A DNA stretch of 64,000 nucleotides, from positions 5,084,001-5,148,000 of the forward strand of contig NZ_CP027712.1 in assembly GCF_003945765.1 (NCBI RefSeq), in the 5' to 3' direction. Origin of the DNA: Pseudomonas chlororaphis subsp. chlororaphis. GTDB taxonomy: Bacteria; Pseudomonadota; Gammaproteobacteria; Pseudomonadales; Pseudomonadaceae. The position numbers were made by a program, and so were the translations under genes. The notes under the pieces are model-generated. The model saw only the letters and a program-made list of their open reading frames with translations. It was not told where the DNA came from and ran no database searches. How positions within the stretch are numbered: the stretch's first letter is position 1; each line of letters starts with the position of its first letter. Below are positions 59,877 to 64,000 of the stretch, piece after piece.

Positions 59877-61259
59877 CTAGGGCCTGGCCCCACTGAACTG
59901 ATCCGGCCCTGGTTCATCCGGCTTCACTAGCGGCTCCTCAGCCTCAACCTCATCCGTGGCCGGCGTCTCGACCGGAGGCTCGGCTTCCGGTGCGCTGGTC
60001 TGTTGCATCTGATCTTGCACCACTTGCTCATCGACCCGCGGATCGAGCGCGGCCACCAATGGCGAACTGGACATGCTGTCCGGCATCGCCACGTGGTGCA
60101 GCGGCGCATCATCGACCTGATGCAGGTTAGTCACAGCTTTCGGCCGGATACGCCAGACCAGTACCAGGGCAAAGAAACTGAAGAACGCATAGAGCATCTG
60201 GCTGCCGAACAACTTCATCAGCACCCCCGCCACCAAAGGCCCGACACTGGCCCCGACGCCATAGGTCACCAACAGCATCGCGGTCAGCGAGACCCGCCGA
60301 TCGCCTTCGACATGGTCGTTGGAGAACGCCACCGCCAGCGGATACAGACAGAACTGCACCAGCGAACAAAGGAACCCCAGGGCGAACAGCACCTCCAGTG
60401 GTACCTGGGGCAGAATCGCCAACGGCAAGGCCACGACCGCCAGGAAGCAGGCAAAGCAGCGAATCAGCAGGGCCCGGTCATAACGGTCGGACAGCCATCC
60501 CAATGGCCACTGCACCACCAGCCCGGCAAAAATGCAGCTCCCCATGAACAGGCCGACCTGTTCGGTACTCAAGCCCTGCTGGGAGGCATACAGCGGTGCC
60601 AGGCCATAGAACGAACCGACAATCAGCCCCGACCCGAGCACCGTGCTCAACGACTGCGGAACGCGCTTGATAAAAAATCGCGGTTCCATGGGCGCCGGAT
60701 GCAAAGGCGCCGGGTGAATACGCCGGGTCATGGCCACCGGTACCAGGCACAGGGCAAAACACAGGGCCACCAGCATCAGCAACTCAAGCCCGAGGGCCGG
60801 ATGCATGACCAGAATCAACTGCCCCAGGACCAGCCCCAGATACGAGGCGATCATGTAGCCGCTGAACACCAGCCCGCGCTGCTTGGCATCGGCCTGCTCG
60901 TTGAGCCAGCTTTCGATGACCATGTACTGGCACATCATGCCCAGCCCGACGATCATCCGCAGCACCAGCCAGGCCGGCAACCAGTCCACCAGGCCATGCC
61001 CCAGCACCGCCGCACCGACGATCCCGGCACAGGTGGCGTAGGCACGGATATGGCCGACCCGGGCAATCAGGCGGTGACCGATTTTCCCGCCCAGCACCAG
61101 GCCGAAATAGTTGGCCGCCATCAAGGCCCCCACCCATAACCCGTCGACATGATCGGCGGCCAGGCGCAACGCCAGGTAGGTACTGAGTAAGCCCGAGCCG
61201 ATCAACATCATCAGCGAGGCGAAATAAAGCGCTCGAAAGGATTTCCAGATTTGGCGCAT
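59877..61259 (-). CDS. MFS transporter (YcaD-like)
   Basis: The 460-residue protein has about twelve hydrophobic segments in the major facilitator layout, starting LYFASLMMLIGSGLLSTYLALRLAADHVDGLWVGALMAANYFGLVLGGKIGHRLIARVG. GLGMMCQYMVIESWLNEQADAKQRG and GWLSDRYDRALLIRCF are typical of the YcaD-like subgroup. A cytoplasmic C-terminal tail of about 75 residues is acidic and proline-rich (EEPLVKPDEPGPDQ) and is unusual in length. The substrate is unknown. It is convergent with the YcgR-like gene. Confidence 0.9.
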   Translation of the reverse strand: MRQIWKSFRALYFASLMMLIGSGLLSTYLALRLAADHVDGLWVGALMAANYFGLVLGGKIGHRLIARVGHIRAYATCAGIVGAAVLGHGLVDWLPAWLVLRMIVGLGMMCQYMVIESWLNEQADAKQRGLVFSGYMIASYLGLVLGQLILVMHPALGLELLMLVALCFALCLVPVAMTRRIHPAPLHPAPMEPRFFIKRVPQSLSTVLGSGLIVGSFYGLAPLYASQQGLSTEQVGLFMGSCIFAGLVVQWPLGWLSDRYDRALLIRCFACFLAVVALPLAILPQVPLEVLFALGFLCSLVQFCLYPLAVAFSNDHVEGDRRVSLTAMLLVTYGVGASVGPLVAGVLMKLFGSQMLYAFFSFFALVLVWRIRPKAVTNLHQVDDAPLHHVAMPDSMSSSPLVAALDPRVDEQVVQDQMQQTSAPEAEPPVETPATDEVEAEEPLVKPDEPGPDQFSGARP

Positions 61260-61329
61260 CGGCGTTCCGAGCGGCTCCTTGAATTGAGTGTCGGGCCATC
61301 TGGACGATAGCCCGACTGCGACGGTTCGG

Positions 61330-62673
61330 TTAAGCCTGGGCCGCTAAGACGCGCCGCTCCCAGGGAGTTATTTCATCAAAGAAACTGGTCAACTCCATGG
61401 TCTTCGAAGCGACGTAACCTTCGACGAACTCATTGCCGAACAATTCCTTGGCCAACTGGCTACGTTTCAGACGCTCAAGAGCGGCATGCAAGGTACAAGG
61501 CAGAGATAAACTGTCCGGCACGGCAAACTCACCCTGAATCGCCGACGTCGGTTCCAGCTCGTTTTCGATACCGTGCAAACCTGCCGCCAGGCTCGCGGCG
61601 ATCGCCAGATACGGGTTGGCATCGGCGCCCGGCAAGCGGTTCTCGACCCGCCGCGCCACCGGCGAACTGGCCGGAATGCGCAGGCCTGCCGCCCGATTGT
61701 CATGGGACCAGCAGGCATTGTTCGGCGACGCGTAAGGATGGCACAGGCGCTGGTAGGAATTGACGTTCGGTGCGAACAGCGCAGTGAAATCCGCCATCCC
61801 CGCCTGCAGCCCGCCAATGAAGTGGCGGAACATCGCGGTCGGCTCTCCGGCCTCATCACTGAACACGTTACGCCCGCTGGCCGAGTCCACCAGGCTCTGG
61901 TGAATATGCATCGAACTGCCCGGCGTGCGCGCCAGCGGCTTGGCCATGCACACCACGGTCAGGCCATGCTTGAGCGCCACTTCCTTGAGCAGGTGCTTGA
62001 ACAGGAATGTCTGGTCGGCCAGCAACAGCGGATCACCGTGCAGCAGATTGATCTCGAACTGGCTGACGCCCATTTCATGCATGAAGGTATCGCGCGGCAA
62101 GCCCAATGCCGCCATGCAGGCATAGACCTCACTGAAGAACGGCCGCAAACCGTTGTTGGAACTGACGCTGAACGCCGAATGCCCATCCTCGCGACGACCG
62201 TCCAGGCCAAGGGGCGGCTGGAAGGGTTGGGTCGGGTCGGTATTGGGAGCAAACACGAAAAATTCCAGCTCGGTCGCCACCACCGGCGCCAGGCCGCGAG
62301 CGGCGTACCGCGCGATGACCTCTTTGAGCTGGCCCCGGGTGGAAAGACGCGAGCTTTCACCGCTCAACTCGTCCGCATCGCAAATCGCCAGCGCACGTGG
62401 CTGCGAACTCCAGGGCAGGCGATGAATCTGTTGCGGGTCGGCAGTGAGCGCCAGGTCGCCGTCGTCACTGCCGTAAAAACGCGCGGGAGGATACCCCCCC
62501 ATGATGCATTGCAACAGCACCCCACGGGCCATCTGCAGACGCCGCCCTTCGAGGAAACCCTCGGCGGTCATCACCTTGCCCCGTGGCACGCCGTTCAGAT
62601 CCGGAGTGACACATTCAATCTCGTCAATGCCCGTCAATCGCTGAGCGAGTGAACTGCGGCCATCGGTTGTCAT
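61330..62673 (-). CDS. Glutamine synthetase family protein, probable gamma-glutamylpolyamine synthetase (PuuA-like)
   Basis: The 447-residue protein has a glutamine-synthetase fold: ELEFFVFAPNTDPTQPFQPP, EMGVSQFEINLLHGDPLLLADQTFLFKHLLKEVALKHGL, MAKPLARTPGSSMHIHQSLVD and NSYQRLCHPYASPNNACWSHDNRAAGLRIPAS. Such PuuA/SpuI-type enzymes glutamylate amines such as putrescine or spermidine to start their catabolism. It is not GlnA: the length, the N-terminus (DEIECVTPDLNGVPRGKVM) and the lack of an adenylylation loop tyrosine argue against it. It is divergent from the ureohydrolase gene, so a joint role in amine or guanidino-compound use is likely. Confidence 0.88.
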   Translation of the reverse strand: MTTDGRSSLAQRLTGIDEIECVTPDLNGVPRGKVMTAEGFLEGRRLQMARGVLLQCIMGGYPPARFYGSDDGDLALTADPQQIHRLPWSSQPRALAICDADELSGESSRLSTRGQLKEVIARYAARGLAPVVATELEFFVFAPNTDPTQPFQPPLGLDGRREDGHSAFSVSSNNGLRPFFSEVYACMAALGLPRDTFMHEMGVSQFEINLLHGDPLLLADQTFLFKHLLKEVALKHGLTVVCMAKPLARTPGSSMHIHQSLVDSASGRNVFSDEAGEPTAMFRHFIGGLQAGMADFTALFAPNVNSYQRLCHPYASPNNACWSHDNRAAGLRIPASSPVARRVENRLPGADANPYLAIAASLAAGLHGIENELEPTSAIQGEFAVPDSLSLPCTLHAALERLKRSQLAKELFGNEFVEGYVASKTMELTSFFDEITPWERRVLAAQA

Positions 62674-63050
62674 GACTCAATCCTTGTTGTTGTACGAGCC
62701 GAGAACGGCGACCCGTACAAAATAGGCTCCGGCTGTTCGGAATATCAAGCTGGGACACTCGAAATACCCGGATAAACAACCATCATCCGGCATGCCTTCG
62801 CAAGGAGCGTTCTCAAGGAACTTGTCACAAAACACAAGCCAGCTTGCCGAGCTGATGATTTATCGGCCTGCCACGCCCGCCCTATGATTTTTTCGCCCCC
62901 GCCAACTCGCTTGGCTGGGCTCGGCTGGTGAGCCATGCGTAAGGCCCCCTGCTGACCAGCCCGGCCGCCGTGCCGTCCATCGAAACCCATTGACAGCGCT
63001 TACCCAGGGAGCAGCCACATGCCGCTCCCATTCGCCACAGGAGCTCCACC
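62674..63050. other. Divergent intergenic region between the PuuA-like and ureohydrolase genes
   Basis: This 377-base gap should hold both divergent promoters. An AT-rich stretch TATGATTTTTTCGCC at about 62883-62897 gives a possible -10 TATGAT for the ureohydrolase gene, without a convincing -35. No regulator gene or repeated operator was seen. An AGGAG at 63039-63043 is the ribosome binding site of the 63051 gene. Confidence 0.45.
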
Positions 63051-64000
63051 ATGCCCAATGATTTTCCCCAACCCGTGGACGCAGCGCTGGTGCCACGCTT
63101 CGCCGGGATTCCGAGCTTCATGCGCCTGCCGGTCTTTGATGACCCGGCCCAGGTGCAGATCGCCCTGGTCGGAGTGCCCTGGGACGGCGGCACCACCAAC
63201 CGCGCCGGCGCCAGGCATGGCCCGCGAGAAGTGCGCAACCTCTCCAGCCTGATGCGCAAGGTGCACCATGTCAGCCGTATCGCCCCCTATGACCTGGTGC
63301 GCATCGGCGATCTCGGCGACGCTCCCGTCAACCCCATCGACCTGCTGGACTCGCTGTCGCGCATAGAAGCCTTTTTCCGCGACTTGCACGAGGCCGGTGC
63401 CGTGCCGCTGGCCGTTGGCGGCGACCACCTGGTGACCTTGCCGATCTTTCGCGCCCTGGCCCGCCAGCGGCCAATCGGCATGGTGCATTTCGACGCTCAT
63501 TCCGATACCAACGACCGCTATTTCGGCAACAATCCCTACACCCACGGCACACCGTTCCGTCGTGCCGTGGAGGAAGGCCTGCTGGACCCGCGACGCACCG
63601 TGCAGATCGGTATCCGTGGCTCGGTCTATTCGGCCGATGACGAGGCCTTCGCTGCCGAGACCGGCATCCGCGTGATCCATATGGAAGAGTTTGCCGAGAT
63701 CGGCGTCGCCGCCACCCTGGCCGAGGTCCGACGCGTGGTCGGTGACGGCCCGACCTATGTCAGCTTCGATGTCGACGTGCTGGATCCGGCCTTCGCCCCC
63801 GGCACCGGTACCCCGGAAATCGGCGGCATGACCACCCTGGAGGCCCAGCAGTTGATCCGTGGCCTGCGCGGCCTGAACCTGATCGGAGCCGATGTGGTGG
63901 AAGTGTCGCCGCCCTTCGACGTCGGCGGCGCCACGGCGCTGGTGGGGGCGACCATGATGTTCGAGCTGATGTGCCTGCTGGCCGAATCCATCGCCTCTCG
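63051..64000 (+). CDS. Ureohydrolase (agmatinase family), probable guanidinopropionase/guanidinobutyrase; cut by window end
   Basis: About 316 codons are present with no stop, so only a few C-terminal residues can be missing. The family's manganese ligands are intact: GGDHLVTL, MVHFDAHSDTND and VSFDVDVLDPAFAPGTGTPE. GVPWDGGTTNRAGARHGPREVRNLSSLM is typical. The N-terminus (MPNDFPQPVDAALVPRFAGIPSFMRLP) is closer to the guanidinopropionase type (GpuA) than to SpeB agmatinase, by memory of that family, but the substrate is unproven. AGGAG precedes the ATG. It releases urea and an amino acid or amine. Confidence 0.88.
   Translation, partial: MPNDFPQPVDAALVPRFAGIPSFMRLPVFDDPAQVQIALVGVPWDGGTTNRAGARHGPREVRNLSSLMRKVHHVSRIAPYDLVRIGDLGDAPVNPIDLLDSLSRIEAFFRDLHEAGAVPLAVGGDHLVTLPIFRALARQRPIGMVHFDAHSDTNDRYFGNNPYTHGTPFRRAVEEGLLDPRRTVQIGIRGSVYSADDEAFAAETGIRVIHMEEFAEIGVAATLAEVRRVVGDGPTYVSFDVDVLDPAFAPGTGTPEIGGMTTLEAQQLIRGLRGLNLIGADVVEVSPPFDVGGATALVGATMMFELMCLLAESIAS

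Overview
The window is core chromosome from a GC-rich gammaproteobacterium of the genus Pseudomonas, most likely the P. fluorescens complex (P. protegens/chlororaphis-like). The basis is protein-level resemblance to well-known Pseudomonas genes (GacS, OprH-PhoP-PhoQ, PcpS, Hda, double-ATP-cone NrdA), the gene order, and Pseudomonas-type REP elements. No phage, insertion sequence, CRISPR array, tRNA or rRNA gene was seen.

Layout. 1-7950: a late cobalamin (B12) operon on the minus strand, cobO-cobB-bluB-cbiB-cobD-cobQ-cobU-cobT-phosphatase, mostly joined by 4-8 nt overlaps and headed by a sigma70 promoter and a cobalamin riboswitch. 8085-14295: an orphan hypothetical gene, a sugar-dehydrogenase-like lipoprotein, an O-methyltransferase, two NlpC/P60 lipoproteins, hda and an AI-2E-type permease. 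14332-18712: a DUF2066 protein divergent from purM-purN, a DUF3108 protein and a 62-residue protein. 18807-27140: a minus-strand block DUF2058, mazG, relA, rlmD, cysM and a two-component pair. 27361-32099: gacS, ldhA and two small coupled genes. 32214-37367: thioredoxin-like, arsC-wrbA-DUF2069, a DNA glycosylase, ttcA, Yip1 and SprT genes. 37383-44146: a CoA-transferase, dctA, an AraC regulator and the oprH-phoP-phoQ operon. 44291-49002: a dienelactone hydrolase, pcpS, an RstAB-like pair and the long nrdA control region. 49003-51894: nrdA. 52151-59820: flagellar and chemotaxis genes, flgE-D-C-B, cheR and cheV on the minus strand, flgA, flgM, flgN and a PilZ/YcgR gene on the plus strand. 59877-64000: an MFS transporter, a glutamine-synthetase-like gene and a ureohydrolase cut by the window end.

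The gene content is mostly ordinary; the best signals are regulatory. Four direct half-sites spaced exactly 11 bp lie upstream of oprH-phoPQ (PhoP-box-like). An excellent sigma54 promoter with two distal palindromes precedes dctA. A sigma54 promoter precedes flgB with repeated GCGGCAA upstream, and another abuts the flgA start codon. A FliA promoter with the exact 11-nt spacer precedes flgM. The nrdA leader carries a perfect DnaA box and two NrdR-box-like sites 31 bp apart. An orphan gene at 8085 has its Shine-Dalgarno and start codon in a 6-bp hairpin. No clear undescribed multi-gene system was found.
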